NCBI GenBank assembly: GCA_026126215.1
Contig: JAHCJQ010000028.1
Coordinates: forward strand, 1-32,448
Length of the DNA: 32,448 nt
Direction: 5' to 3'
Source of the DNA: Alphaproteobacteria bacterium
GTDB taxonomy: Bacteria > Pseudomonadota > Alphaproteobacteria > Ferrovibrionales > Ferrovibrionaceae
Positions within the stretch are counted from its first letter, which is position 1, and every line of letters starts with the position of its first letter. The notes below the pieces were generated by a model. The model ran no database searches. It saw only the letters and a list, made by a program, of their open reading frames with translations, and was not told where the DNA came from. Position numbers and translations under genes: made by a program. Shown here one piece after another: positions 9,012-19,350 of this stretch.

Positions 9012-9545
9012 ATGCGCCTCAACAGTTTTGGTTCCAAGTTCCTCGGCGTTGCCGCCGCGGCGTTGCTTCTGGCAGCTTGCGAAAGCACGCCGGAGACGAC
9101 CGGAACAGCAGCCGGTGCCGGTGGCCAGGGCGCTGCCCCTGCCACGACCGCCACAGCCCCGACGACGACGGCTCCGGCCGTGACGCCTGGCACGAAGGCT
9201 GACTTCGAACTCAATGTCGGCGATCGCGTCTTTTTCGACTTCGACAAGTTCGACCTGAAGCCGGCGGCCCGTGCAACGCTGGAGCGGCAGGCGGCTTGGC
9301 TCAGGCAGTATCCGCAGAAGACGGTTGTCATCGAAGGTCACTGCGACGAGCGTGGCACGCGCGAATACAACCTCGCGCTCGGCGAGCGGCGCGCCAATGC
9401 GGCGAAGCGCTTCCTGATGAGCCAGGGCGTTGCCGAGGCGCGGATCCGCACCATTTCCTACGGCAAGGAGCGTCCGGCGGCGCTGGGCAGCAACGAGGCC
9501 GCATGGTCGCAGAACCGCCGCTCGGTGACGGTGGTCGCCAACTAA
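9012..9545 (+). CDS. pal: Peptidoglycan-associated lipoprotein Pal
   Basis: Pal is the outer-membrane lipoprotein that ties the membrane to peptidoglycan and is the end point of the Tol system. The 177-residue precursor has a signal peptide with lipobox LLAAC (lipidated Cys23). A Thr/Ala/Pro-rich linker at about 30-60 is followed by an OmpA-like domain with FFDFDKFDLKP, IEGHCDERGTREYN (residues about 108-120) and LGERRA, the peptidoglycan-binding site. ATG 9012 follows the strong ribosome site GGAGGGGG at 8996-9003. Confidence 0.97.
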   Translation: MRLNSFGSKFLGVAAAALLLAACESTPETTGTAAGAGGQGAAPATTATAPTTTAPAVTPGTKADFELNVGDRVFFDFDKFDLKPAARATLERQAAWLRQYPQKTVVIEGHCDERGTREYNLALGERRANAAKRFLMSQGVAEARIRTISYGKERPAALGSNEAAWSQNRRSVTVVAN

Positions 9546-9578
9546 GTCCGGCGATCCTCGCTCGCGAGGTATGAGATG

Positions 9579-9628
9579 CGCCCGCTCCAGCCGGCTTCAA
9601 CCGGCGGGAGCGGGCGTCGTCGTTTCCG
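9579..9628 (+). terminator. Rho-independent-type terminator after pal
   Basis: CGCCCGCTCC at 9579-9588 pairs fully with GGAGCGGGCG at 9607-9616. GCCGG at 9590-9594 pairs with CCGGC at 9601-9605, closing a CTTCAA loop with one mismatch in between. The stem is 15 base pairs plus one mismatch, followed by a T-rich but interrupted tail (TCGTCGTTT). It would end the tol-pal transcript before cpoB. Confidence 0.7.
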
Positions 9629-9777
9629 GAACCGATCAGGAGCGGCGATGAATCTTATTTCGGCCCGATTTCAGTGACATGCTGCGGCTTTCGGTGTGTC
9701 GGACGGAGATCGGAGCGAGGATGCCGGTCGCCATCCGCCCGCCGCCGCATTCGTCCCAGCGACCAGAGGCACCGGTT

Positions 9778-10821
9778 ATGAAGCTGAGCGCGCGCCAAAC
9801 TCCGCACCTTGTCCTGCTGGCGGCCCTGGCGGCCGCCGCGTTCCTGCACCTGCCGGCATCGGCGCAGACGCAGAACGAATGGCGCGCCGTGGTCGAGCGG
9901 ATGCAGCGCCTGGAAGCCGAGGTCAACCAGCTCCAGCGCCAGGTCAATCGCGGCGCGACCACCCCCTCCGGTGCACCGGCGCGCGGTTATGCGCCGGCCA
10001 CGGGCGGCGATCTCTCGACGCAGCAGTTCAACCAGCTCTCGCTGCGCATGGACGAGCTTGAATCCCTGATCCGCCAGCTTACCGGGCGGATCGAGGAGAT
10101 CGACCACCGGACCGGGCAGACCGCCGGCCGCATGGACAAGCTGGTGCAGGACGTGGATTTCCGCCTCGCCCAGCTCGAGCGCCAGGCGATGCAGCAGCAG
10201 GGCGAGGCACCGGCCGCCGCGACGGGCGCGCCGGTGGCGGCTGCCACGCAGGCTCCGACGGGGGCGCAGGCGCAGGGGCTGCCGCAATCATCTGCCCAGC
10301 CCGGAATCCTGGGACGCATTCCGGCCAGCGCGGTGAGCGAGCAGAGCCGACAGGCGGCCCAGCAGCAGGCACAGGCTCCCACCGCTCCGGCCGCGGCCGG
10401 CGCCGGTGCGGCGGCGCGCGCGCGCCTGCCGGCGGGCAGCGTGCAGGATCAGTATGCCTTCGCCACCGGGCTGTTGCACCGGGGCGAATATGACGCGGCG
10501 GAGATTGCGCTGGGCGAGTTCGTCAAGGCGCATCCCAAGGACGCCCTGGCGAGCGCGGCGCAATACTGGCTTGGCGAAAGCCACTATGTGCGCCAGCAGT
10601 ATCGTGAGGCGGCACAGGCGTTTCTTGCCGGCTACCAGACTTATCCGAAGGGCACCAAGGCGCCGGATTCGCTGCTCAAGCTCGCCATGAGCCTGAACGC
10701 GCTGCGCCAGAAGCAGGAGGCCTGCACGGTCTTCCAGCAGCTCGCCAAGGAATTCCCGAACGCGGAGGCGCGTATCAAACAGCAGGCGCAGCGCGAGCAG
10801 GCGCAAGCCGGCTGCAAGTGA
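9778..10821 (+). CDS. cpoB: Cell division coordinator CpoB (YbgF)
   Basis: CpoB is a periplasmic protein that links Tol function to septal peptidoglycan synthesis. The 347-residue product has a signal peptide ending ASA-QTQ (cleavage after residue 29). A coiled coil follows (ERMQRLEAEVNQLQRQV and later heptads to about residue 140), the trimerisation region. A low-complexity Ala/Gln/Pro linker precedes the C-terminal TPR domain (about 220-347), with DQYAFATGLLHRGEYDAAEIALGEFVKAHP, AQYWLGESHYVRQQYREAA and SLLKLAMSLNALRQ. The start at 9778 gives a clean signal peptide and follows AGAGG. The frame is open to 9679 but that part is not signal-like. The stop overlaps tilS. Confidence 0.92.
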   Translation: MKLSARQTPHLVLLAALAAAAFLHLPASAQTQNEWRAVVERMQRLEAEVNQLQRQVNRGATTPSGAPARGYAPATGGDLSTQQFNQLSLRMDELESLIRQLTGRIEEIDHRTGQTAGRMDKLVQDVDFRLAQLERQAMQQQGEAPAAATGAPVAAATQAPTGAQAQGLPQSSAQPGILGRIPASAVSEQSRQAAQQQAQAPTAPAAAGAGAAARARLPAGSVQDQYAFATGLLHRGEYDAAEIALGEFVKAHPKDALASAAQYWLGESHYVRQQYREAAQAFLAGYQTYPKGTKAPDSLLKLAMSLNALRQKQEACTVFQQLAKEFPNAEARIKQQAQREQAQAGCK

Positions 10822-12170
10822 GCGCCGGCCCGGCTCCGTTCGAACCCGTCGGGGCGGCGGAATTCGCCACCCTGATGGACGAGCTTGGCCTTCCGCCCGC
10901 GCAGCCGGCCCGACTGGCCATCGCCTGCTCCGGCGGCGCAGACAGCCTGGCGCTCGCCCTCCTGGCGCGGGACTGGTGCCGGGGCAAGGGCATCAGCCCG
11001 CTCGCCCTGATCGTCGATCACCGCCTTCGACCGGAATCGGCCGACGAGGCCCGGCGGACTGAGGCCCGGCTTGTCGCACTCGGCATCGAGGCGCGGACAC
11101 TGGTCCGCTCCGGGCCAGTCCCGAGATCCAACCTGCAGGAGGCGGCGCGCGAGACGCGCTACCGGCTGCTGGCCGCGGCCTGCCGGGCGGCCGGCATCGC
11201 TTATCTCCTCCTCGCGCATCATCGGGACGACCAGGCCGAGACATTTCTTCTGCGCCTGGGGCGGGGCAGCGGCGTCGACGGTCTTGCCGCCATGGCGCCG
11301 GTGACGAAACGCCCGGCCGACGAGGTGACCTTGCTGCGTCCCCTGCTTGGCTTGCCGCGCGCGCGGTTGCGGGCGACCCTGGAGGCCCATGGCCTGACCT
11401 GGGAGGAGGATCCGGGCAACCGGAACGAAGCCTTTGCCCGGGTACGGCTGCGGCGATTGATGCCGATGCTGGCTGCCGAGGGCATGGGCGCCCGCCGCCT
11501 CGCCGCCACCGCCGCAAGGATGCGCCGCGCCAAGTCCGCGCTTGACCATTATTCAGTCCGGCTGCTGGGCGAAACCGCGACGATGGACCAGGCCGGCTTC
11601 GCACTGCTGGATGCGGCGGGCCTCGCCGATGCGCCCGAGGAGGTCGGCCTGCGGGCGCTCTCACGCCTGCTCATGGGGGTAAGCGGCGCGGCCCGCCCGG
11701 CGCGGCTCGAGCGGCTTGAGGCGCTGCACGCAGCGATCGTCGGCGCCAGACTCGGACGGGGGCGCACATTCATGGGCTGCCGCATCCTGCCCTGGCGTTC
11801 ACGCATCCTGATCGCCCGCGAGGAACGCGCCGTCGCCGCCGATCTGGCGCTGCCCGAGACCGGTGGCAATGGCCTCCTCTGGGACCGGCGCTTCCTGATC
11901 CGACTTGCCCCCAAACCCGGGCGGGTCTTGCGCGTCGGCGTGCTGGAGGCGGCGCACTATGCTGCCCTGCCAGCGCCGGCGCGGGCGGCGGCCCACCACC
12001 TGCCATCGGCCGTACGGCGTACTTTGCCGGCGCTGAAGGGACTTGAAGGGGTGCTTGCGGTCCCCCACCTGAATTACTGCAGGGCACCGGAGTTTCATGA
12101 CTTTTCTGCGGAATTTTACATTGCTTCGCCGGTAGCCAGGTGGCCTGGGCCGGGTCGCGACCTACTTTAA
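10818..12170 (+). CDS. tilS: tRNA(Ile)-lysidine synthetase TilS
   Basis: TilS attaches lysine to C34 of the tRNA-Ile CAU anticodon with ATP, which lets it read AUA. The 450-residue protein starts at GTG 10818, overlapping the cpoB stop by 4 bases. The PP-loop SGGADS lies at 38-43. Further family motifs are VDHRLRPESADEA, NLQEAARETRYRLL, LLAHHRDDQAETFLLRLGRGSG and RPLLGLPRARLRATL with WEEDPGNRNEAFARVRLR. The C-terminal third is less conserved. Coupling to cpoB and position before ftsH are common in proteobacterial genomes. Confidence 0.93.
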   Translation: MSAGPAPFEPVGAAEFATLMDELGLPPAQPARLAIACSGGADSLALALLARDWCRGKGISPLALIVDHRLRPESADEARRTEARLVALGIEARTLVRSGPVPRSNLQEAARETRYRLLAAACRAAGIAYLLLAHHRDDQAETFLLRLGRGSGVDGLAAMAPVTKRPADEVTLLRPLLGLPRARLRATLEAHGLTWEEDPGNRNEAFARVRLRRLMPMLAAEGMGARRLAATAARMRRAKSALDHYSVRLLGETATMDQAGFALLDAAGLADAPEEVGLRALSRLLMGVSGAARPARLERLEALHAAIVGARLGRGRTFMGCRILPWRSRILIAREERAVAADLALPETGGNGLLWDRRFLIRLAPKPGRVLRVGVLEAAHYAALPAPARAAAHHLPSAVRRTLPALKGLEGVLAVPHLNYCRAPEFHDFSAEFYIASPVARWPGPGRDLL

Positions 12171-12172
12171 GG

Positions 12173-12204
12173 TTGCGTCAAACCCGTACTGTTAATGCTA
12201 GACT
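12173..12204 (+). promoter_or_regulatory. Possible ftsH promoter
   Basis: TGCTAGACT at 12196-12204 resembles an extended -10 (TGn-TAnnnT). TTGCGT at 12173-12178 is the nearest -35-like box, but the 20-base spacing is too long. No heat-shock-type CTTG...CCCCAT promoter was seen. Weak call; the 115-base gap before ftsH is its main support. Confidence 0.3.
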
Positions 12205-12285
12205 GAACGGAACAGGATTTCCGTGTTCGGCCGTCGGGGCGGCCCGGTCGCCTCTCCCGGTTGGCGTATGTAAGGACGATAGCAG

Positions 12286-14211
<1,926 letters not shown>

Positions 14212-14228
14212 ACGTTTCGGCGAGGTCC

Positions 14229-15293
14229 GTGTCGCCTCTTTACCTGCTGCCTTGCGGGCTCGATTCCGGCGTCCAGGCGCGCCGGGCGTTGGCCTGCGGT
14301 AGCGCTCTGGCGCTCGCCGGCGGGCCGGTCGCATTCACCGGGCTCGATGTCATCAAGCGCGATGGCGCCTCCGTCCGCCGGGTGAGGCGTCTGCGGGTCG
14401 AGGATGGCCGGGTGTCGGGCCTGCCCGCCGAGGCGGAAGTAGCGTTTGGCAACCTGACCGCCGCACGACCGACTTTTGCCGGCTACGATGCGGCGCGGAC
14501 GCGCGTCATGGGGGTTGTCAATGTCACCCCCGACAGCTTCTCCGATGGCGGGACCCATTTCGCGACGGATGCGGCGATCGCCTGCGCCCGCAGGCTGCAA
14601 GTGGAAGGCGCCGATCTCGTCGATATCGGCGGCGAATCCACCCGACCCGGCGCCCTGCCGGTCAGCCGGGAGGAGGAATTGGCGCGGATCCTGCCTGTTC
14701 TTGACGGCCTGGCGGGGGCGGGGCTCGGAATTTCCATCGACACCCGCCATGCCTCCTGTATGGCGGCGGCGCTGGAACGCGGCGCCAGCGTCATCAACGA
14801 TGTCAGCGCGCTGACCCACGATCCGGCGTCGCTCGATATCGTCGCCGGCTCGGCTGCTTCGGTCGTACTGATGCATGCCCAAGGCAGTCCGGCGGACATG
14901 CAGCGCGATCCGCGTTACAATAACGTTCTGCTCGATGTCTACGATTACCTCGCGTCACGCATCGCTGCTTGCCGTCAGGCGGGCATAGCGGCCGGGCGCA
15001 TCGCCATCGATCCGGGCATCGGTTTCGGCAAGACGACGGAGCACAATCTTGCGCTCCTGTCCGGCCTTGCGCTGTTTCACGGGTTGGGCTGCGCGCTACT
15101 GCTCGGGGTCTCGCGCAAAGGCTTCATCGGCCGGATCGGCGGTGGCCAGCCGGTGGAACGCAGGCTCGGCGGCTCGCTCGCGGCCGGACTCGCCGGCGCG
15201 GCGCGGGGTGCGCAATGGCTGCGGGTGCATGACGTGGAAGCGACTGTCCAGGCGCTGGCGGTTGCCGGAGCGATCGCGCGGGCGGAGTCCTGA
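14229..15293 (+). CDS. folP: Dihydropteroate synthase with N-terminal extension
   Basis: FolP condenses p-aminobenzoate with dihydropterin pyrophosphate in folate synthesis and is the sulfonamide target. The catalytic part begins near residue 90: VMGVVNVTPDSFSDGG (about 93-108), DIGGESTRPGA (132-142), SIDTRHASCMAAALERGASVINDVSA, the IAIDPGIGFGKTTEHN loop and GVSRKGFIG. The 354 residues exceed the usual 270-290 because of an approximately 90-residue N-terminal segment in the same frame from GTG 14229. That segment includes GLDVIKRDG. No start just before the catalytic domain with a ribosome site stands out, so the extension appears genuine. It starts 17 bases after ftsH. Confidence 0.93.
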   Translation: MSPLYLLPCGLDSGVQARRALACGSALALAGGPVAFTGLDVIKRDGASVRRVRRLRVEDGRVSGLPAEAEVAFGNLTAARPTFAGYDAARTRVMGVVNVTPDSFSDGGTHFATDAAIACARRLQVEGADLVDIGGESTRPGALPVSREEELARILPVLDGLAGAGLGISIDTRHASCMAAALERGASVINDVSALTHDPASLDIVAGSAASVVLMHAQGSPADMQRDPRYNNVLLDVYDYLASRIAACRQAGIAAGRIAIDPGIGFGKTTEHNLALLSGLALFHGLGCALLLGVSRKGFIGRIGGGQPVERRLGGSLAAGLAGAARGAQWLRVHDVEATVQALAVAGAIARAES

Positions 15294-15329
15294 TCCGGCG
15301 CCAGGAGTCCGCCGGGTGTCCGCCGTCAC

Positions 15330-15359
15330 ATGACGATTCATCAACCTTTCTGGTATAAA
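15330..15359 (+). promoter_or_regulatory. Likely glmM promoter
   Basis: ATGACG at 15330-15335 and TATAAA at 15354-15359 are 18 bases apart, in an AT-rich patch of the 103-base folP-glmM gap. A GATTC (GANTC, the CcrM methylation site of alphaproteobacteria) at 15335-15339 overlaps the -35 edge. Whether it matters is unknown. Confidence 0.5.
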
Positions 15360-15396
15360 CCAACCAGCGGGGACAACTGACATTTCGGGGAACTCG

Positions 15397-16740
15397 ATGG
15401 CGCGCAGGCTGTTCGGAACCGATGGCATCCGCGGGATGGCCAACAGCGAACCGATGACGGCGGAGACGGCGCTCCGGGTGGGCATGGCGGCGGGCGCGCA
15501 GTTCATGCGCGGCAGCCACCGGCACAGGGTGGTGATCGGCAAGGATACCCGTCTTTCCGGCTACATGATCGAACCGGCGCTGACCGCGGGCTTCATCTCG
15601 GTCGGGATGGACGTCGTTCTTGTCGGGCCGATGCCGACACCGGCGGTCGCCATGCTGACGCGCTCGCTGCGCGCCGATCTTGGTGTCATGGTGTCGGCCT
15701 CGCACAATGCCTATGAGGATAACGGGATCAAGCTGTTCGGGCCGGACGGCTACAAGCTTTCCGACGATGTCGAGGCGGAGATCGAACGCCGCATGGCGGG
15801 CGGGCTTGCCGAGTCGCTTGCGCCGTCGGCCAAGCTCGGCCGGGCGCAGCGGCTCGAGGATGCAGCCGGACGCTATATCGAGTATGCGAAGAACACCTTT
15901 CCCAAGGGGCGCAATCTCGCCGGCCTCAAGATCGTTGTGGATTGCGCCAACGGCGCCGCCTACAAGGTGGCGCCGACCGTATTGTGGGAACTGGAGGCGG
16001 AGGTCATACCAATCGGCGTGGCCCCGGACGGATTCAATATCAACCGCAATTGCGGCTCGACCGCGACCGAGGCGCTGCGTACCGCCGTCATCACCCATCA
16101 CGCCCATCTCGGCATCGCCCTCGACGGCGATGCGGACCGGCTCGTGATGGCGGACGAGAATGGCCAGCTCATCGACGGTGACCAGCTCATGGCGGTGATC
16201 GCCGAGCGCTGGCACCAGGATGGCCGGCTGCAGGGTGGCAGCGTGGTGGCCACCATCATGTCCAATCTCGGCCTCGAGCGTTTCCTGATCGAGCGCGGCC
16301 TGTCGCTCACCCGAACCAAGGTCGGCGACCGCTATGTGCTGGAGGAGATGCGCCGGAGCGGCTGCAACCTCGGCGGAGAGCAGTCCGGCCACATCATCCT
16401 GTCCGATTTCTCCACCACCGGCGATGGCCTGATCGCCGCGTTGCAGATCCTTTCGGTGATCGCCGAGCAGGGCCGTCGCGTCAGCGAGGTCTGCCGCAAG
16501 TTTGCGCCCATGCCGCAGATCCTCAAGAATGTCCGCACCAGCGGCGGCAAGCCGCTCGATAACGATAATGTGAAGAAGGCGATAGACGCGGCCCGGCAGA
16601 CGCTTGGCGAGCGTGGCCGCGTGGTCATCCGTCCCTCCGGCACTGAGCCGCTGATCCGGGTCATGGCGGAGGGCGAGGATGAGGTTGTGATCGGCCGCGT
16701 CGTCGATGGTATCGTGGAGGCGCTGTCCAAGGTGGCATGA
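15397..16740 (+). CDS. glmM: Phosphoglucosamine mutase
   Basis: GlmM interconverts glucosamine-6-phosphate and glucosamine-1-phosphate, leading to UDP-GlcNAc for peptidoglycan and LPS. The 447-residue protein starts [16 protein letters not shown]. The phosphoserine loop is [15 protein letters not shown] with Ser102, the position phosphorylated in E. coli GlmM. The metal-binding loop is ALDGDADR, the sugar-binding loop GGEQSGHII, and the C-terminal phosphate loop [20 protein letters not shown] just before ATG 15397 serves as ribosome site. All four functional loops are intact. Confidence 0.97.
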   Translation: MARRLFGTDGIRGMANSEPMTAETALRVGMAAGAQFMRGSHRHRVVIGKDTRLSGYMIEPALTAGFISVGMDVVLVGPMPTPAVAMLTRSLRADLGVMVSASHNAYEDNGIKLFGPDGYKLSDDVEAEIERRMAGGLAESLAPSAKLGRAQRLEDAAGRYIEYAKNTFPKGRNLAGLKIVVDCANGAAYKVAPTVLWELEAEVIPIGVAPDGFNINRNCGSTATEALRTAVITHHAHLGIALDGDADRLVMADENGQLIDGDQLMAVIAERWHQDGRLQGGSVVATIMSNLGLERFLIERGLSLTRTKVGDRYVLEEMRRSGCNLGGEQSGHIILSDFSTTGDGLIAALQILSVIAEQGRRVSEVCRKFAPMPQILKNVRTSGGKPLDNDNVKKAIDAARQTLGERGRVVIRPSGTEPLIRVMAEGEDEVVIGRVVDGIVEALSKVA

Positions 16741-16765
16741 CGCTTTCAGGGTATCGGAACGAAGG

Positions 16766-17575
16766 ATGCAGGGACGAGTACTGATCGTAGCGGGCTCGGA
16801 TTCGGGCGGTGGCGCCGGCATCCAGGCCGACCTCAAGACCGTGACCTGTCTCGGCGGCTATGCCGCCACGGCCATCACCGCACTGACCGCGCAGGACACG
16901 CGCGCGGTTCATGGCATCCACGAGGTGCCGCCCGACTTTCTCCGCCTGCAGATGGAAGTGGTGCTCGGCGATCTTGGCGCGGATGCGGTCAAGCTCGGCA
17001 TGCTGCATCGCGCCGACATCATCGAGGTGGTTGCGGATGTGCTGCGCGTGCACGCGCCGGGCGTTCCGGTGGTGGCGGATCCGGTCATGGTGGCGAAGAG
17101 CGGGCACTCGCTGCTCGAGGAGAGTGCCTTCCGCGCGCTGCTCGCGCGCATCCTGCCGCTGGCGCGGGTGCTGACGCCGAACCTGCCGGAGGCCGAACGG
17201 CTGCTTGGCCGGCCTATCGCCGGCATTGCGGAGATGCCCGCTGCGGCGCGCGCGCTGCTCGCGCTGGGTCCGCAGGCGGTGCTGCTCAAGGGCGGTCATC
17301 TGCAAGGCGACAGGCTGGTCGATGTGCTGGCGGGCGCCGGCGGGATCACGGTTTTCGAATCCGAGAGGATCCGCACCTCCAGCACGCACGGGACCGGCTG
17401 CACCTTGGCTTCCGCAATCGCCACCGGGCTGGCGCAGGGGCTCGGGCTCGAGCAGGCGGTGGCGCGTGCCCGCGCCTATGTGCGCGAGGCGATCCTGCGG
17501 GCGCCGGGACTGGGCGGCGGCCATGGGCCGCTTGGCCATGGCCATACCGTCCGCCCTTTTGCCGTCTCTTCCTGA
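16766..17575 (+). CDS. thiD: Hydroxymethylpyrimidine/phosphomethylpyrimidine kinase ThiD
   Basis: ThiD phosphorylates HMP and then HMP-P to give the pyrimidine half of thiamine. From ATG 16766 (ribosome site GAAGG) the protein has 269 residues. The start LIVAGSDSGGGAGIQADLKT carries the substrate-binding loop at 10-22. VVADPVMVAKSGHSLLEE and LTPNLPEAERLLG follow. The anion-hole and ATP segment STHGTGCTLASAIATGLA contains Cys212, matching the conserved cysteine. It lies 25 bases after glmM and may share its transcript. No TPP riboswitch is present. It ends 6 bases from the convergent MocR gene. Confidence 0.95.
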   Translation: MQGRVLIVAGSDSGGGAGIQADLKTVTCLGGYAATAITALTAQDTRAVHGIHEVPPDFLRLQMEVVLGDLGADAVKLGMLHRADIIEVVADVLRVHAPGVPVVADPVMVAKSGHSLLEESAFRALLARILPLARVLTPNLPEAERLLGRPIAGIAEMPAAARALLALGPQAVLLKGGHLQGDRLVDVLAGAGGITVFESERIRTSSTHGTGCTLASAIATGLAQGLGLEQAVARARAYVREAILRAPGLGGGHGPLGHGHTVRPFAVSS

Positions 17576-17581
17576 CCTCGT

Positions 17582-19009
17582 TCAGATGATGCCGCGGCGC
17601 ACGCCGGTTCCGCTGCCGGCCAGCTCGGCGACGTCACGGAGTGCCTGAGCCAGACGCTCGCGGCTCGGCGCGGCGCCGATCGAGATGCGCACTGCATGGG
17701 GGGCCGGCGCGCGGCCTACCGCGAAATGGCCGGCCGCCAGCAGCAGGATGCCGCGCCGCGCCGCCGCCTGTACGAATTCCTGGGCGCGCCAGGGCTCGGG
17801 CAATTGCAGCCAGACATGAAAGCAATGCGGGTGACTGCGATACTCGAGGCCTTGCAGATGCCGCGCCGCGATCTCGTGCCGGGCGGCGCATTCCTCGCGC
17901 TGCATCGCAATCAGCTTCTCCGCCGTGCCATCCTCGATCCAGCGCGTGATCATTTCGAGCGGCAGCGTCGGCAGGGCGATCGACATGGCATACATGGCGT
18001 CGATGAGCCGTTCGACGTGCACGGCCGGTGCCGCCAGCCAGCCCATGCGCATGCCCGGTGTCAGGCACTTCGAGGCACTGGCGACATGGATCGTGCGCTC
18101 AGGCGCCAATGTGGCGATGGGCGGCGGCCGGTCGGTGGGCAGGATGCCATAGACGTCATCCTCGATGATGATCAACTCGTGCCGGCGGGCGATCTCCACG
18201 ATCTTGCGCCGCCGCGCCAGGCCCATGATGGAGGTTGTCGGATTCTGCATGGTCGGCACCAGGCAGAGGATGCGCACGCCGCCTTCGCGGCAGGCCGCCT
18301 CGAGCGATTCGGGAAGCAGCCCCTCTTCGTCCATGGGCAGGCCTTCCGGTTGCAGATGGTAGAGCCTTGCCGCGTGCAGCAGACCGGCATAGGTCAGCCT
18401 TTCGCAGAGGATCCGTTCTCCGGGCGCGGCGAGCGCGCCTAGTGCCGCAGCCAGCGCCTGCTGCGCGCCGCCGGTGACGACGACCCGCTCCGGCGGCACC
18501 TCGATGCCGGTGCGCCGCAGCCAGTGAGCGCCGGCGGCGCGGTAGCGCAGCGTTCCCGCAGGTTCGCCATAGCTCAGGAAGCTGTGCGGCAACGCCCGCT
18601 CGCGCGCGCAGCTCTCCGCCACCTTGTGCAATGTGGCAATCACCGCATCGGAGATCTGCTCGCCGACCGGCACGTTGCGCGTGAGATTGAGCGCCGCATC
18701 GCCCATATCGAGAAGATTGTCTCCCTCTCCGTCCGGCGGGTCGGGAAATTTCATCATCGGCCGGGGCTGTTCGCGCACATAAGTGCCGCGCCCGACCTCG
18801 CCCGATACCTGGCCGCGCGCCTCCGCCAGCATGTAGCCGCGATTGACGGTGCCCACCGTCAGGCCGAGGCGGTAGGCGAGATCCCGCACCGGCGGCAGCC
18901 GGTCGCCGGCTTTGAGTTCGCCTTCGCGGATCGCAAGCGCAATCGCTTCGGCGATGGCCTGATAGCGCGGGCCGGGGAAATCCTCGATCCTTGGAGCCCA
19001 GATTGTCAT
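17582..19009 (-). CDS. MocR/PdxR-type regulator: GntR winged helix fused to aminotransferase fold
   Basis: The 475-residue protein has an N-terminal GntR-type winged helix (about 1-80), with AIREGELKAGDRLPPVRDLAYRLG and TVNRGYMLAEARG. An aspartate aminotransferase-like domain (about 115-460) follows, with TGGAQQAL, EDDVYG (Asp285, Tyr287) and the PLP-binding Lys314 in SASKCLTPG. Proteins of this family use PLP or an aldimine as the signal and usually control a neighbouring or divergent gene. Its ATG lies inside a palindrome (19002-19018), pointing to autoregulation. The ligand and targets are not evident; the divergent DUF1127-phzF-GNAT genes are the natural candidates. Confidence 0.92.
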   Translation of the reverse strand: MTIWAPRIEDFPGPRYQAIAEAIALAIREGELKAGDRLPPVRDLAYRLGLTVGTVNRGYMLAEARGQVSGEVGRGTYVREQPRPMMKFPDPPDGEGDNLLDMGDAALNLTRNVPVGEQISDAVIATLHKVAESCARERALPHSFLSYGEPAGTLRYRAAGAHWLRRTGIEVPPERVVVTGGAQQALAAALGALAAPGERILCERLTYAGLLHAARLYHLQPEGLPMDEEGLLPESLEAACREGGVRILCLVPTMQNPTTSIMGLARRRKIVEIARRHELIIIEDDVYGILPTDRPPPIATLAPERTIHVASASKCLTPGMRMGWLAAPAVHVERLIDAMYAMSIALPTLPLEMITRWIEDGTAEKLIAMQREECAARHEIAARHLQGLEYRSHPHCFHVWLQLPEPWRAQEFVQAAARRGILLLAAGHFAVGRAPAPHAVRISIGAAPSRERLAQALRDVAELAGSGTGVRRGII

Positions 19010-19087
19010 GGTGACAATACTTTGATTGACCGGAACAATTTGTCAAGTCATATTTTCATTGTTCGGGACAATTGTGTCGATTGTACC
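19002..19087. promoter_or_regulatory. Operator array with ATTGTNC / GNACAAT half-sites
   Basis: Six half-sites occur in 86 bases between the MocR gene and the DUF1127 gene. ATTGTCA-TGG-TGACAAT (19002-19018) is a perfect 7-bp palindrome covering the MocR start codon. GGAACAAT lies at 19032-19039. ATTGTTC-G-GGACAAT at 19058-19072 is a near-perfect palindrome. ATTGTACC lies at 19080-19087. Same-orientation half-sites lie about 21-22 bases apart in two cases, two DNA turns. This is the pattern expected for a dimeric MocR regulator controlling itself and the divergent gene. Confidence 0.6.
19026..19054 (+). promoter_or_regulatory. Possible promoter for the DUF1127 gene
   Basis: TTGACC at 19026-19031 and CATATT at 19049-19054 are 17 bases apart. 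The elements lie within the operator array: GGAACAAT falls in the spacer and the second palindrome sits just downstream. This arrangement would let the bound regulator block or position RNA polymerase. Confidence 0.45.
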
Positions 19088-19106
19088 GTCTGAAGGAACC
19101 GAGAAC

Positions 19107-19322
19107 ATGCAGACAACCAGCACAATGCGGCCGGCCGCCCTGCCGGAGAGGATCTCCCCGCTTGCGATCCTGATGCGGGCCGTGAATCTTTTGCTCGTCT
19201 GGCAGGATCGTGCCCGTGACCGCCAGCAGCTGGCAGCGATGAGCGACCGGGCGCTGCGCGATGTCGGGCTCTCCCGGGCCGATATCGACCGGGAGGCGAG
19301 CAAGCCCTTCTGGACCGCCTGA
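19107..19322 (+). CDS. DUF1127 (YjiS-like) small protein
   Basis: A 71-residue protein. Its C-terminal half, RDRQQLAAMSDRALRDVGLSRADIDREASKPFW, is the DUF1127/YjiS signature, abundant in alphaproteobacteria. The N-terminal half is variable. Biochemical function is mostly unknown; some short DUF1127 proteins in related bacteria have been tied to RNA and phosphate metabolism and to stress. ATG 19107 follows GAAGGAACCGAG. An upstream in-frame ATG at 19026 would run through the operator array and is unlikely. It is divergent from the MocR gene and 28 bases before phzF. Confidence 0.85.
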   Translation: MQTTSTMRPAALPERISPLAILMRAVNLLLVWQDRARDRQQLAAMSDRALRDVGLSRADIDREASKPFWTA

Positions 19323-19350
19323 GCGAAACCGCGTCGGAGGAGGCGCCGCG

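Noticed and set aside
12153..12162. GGTCGCGACC palindrome at the tilS end
   Set aside because: Ten bases without a loop or T-run; expected by chance at this GC content.
15124..16836. 570-codon open frame on the minus strand
   Set aside because: Antisense to glmM with the same compositional explanation and no recognisable domain.
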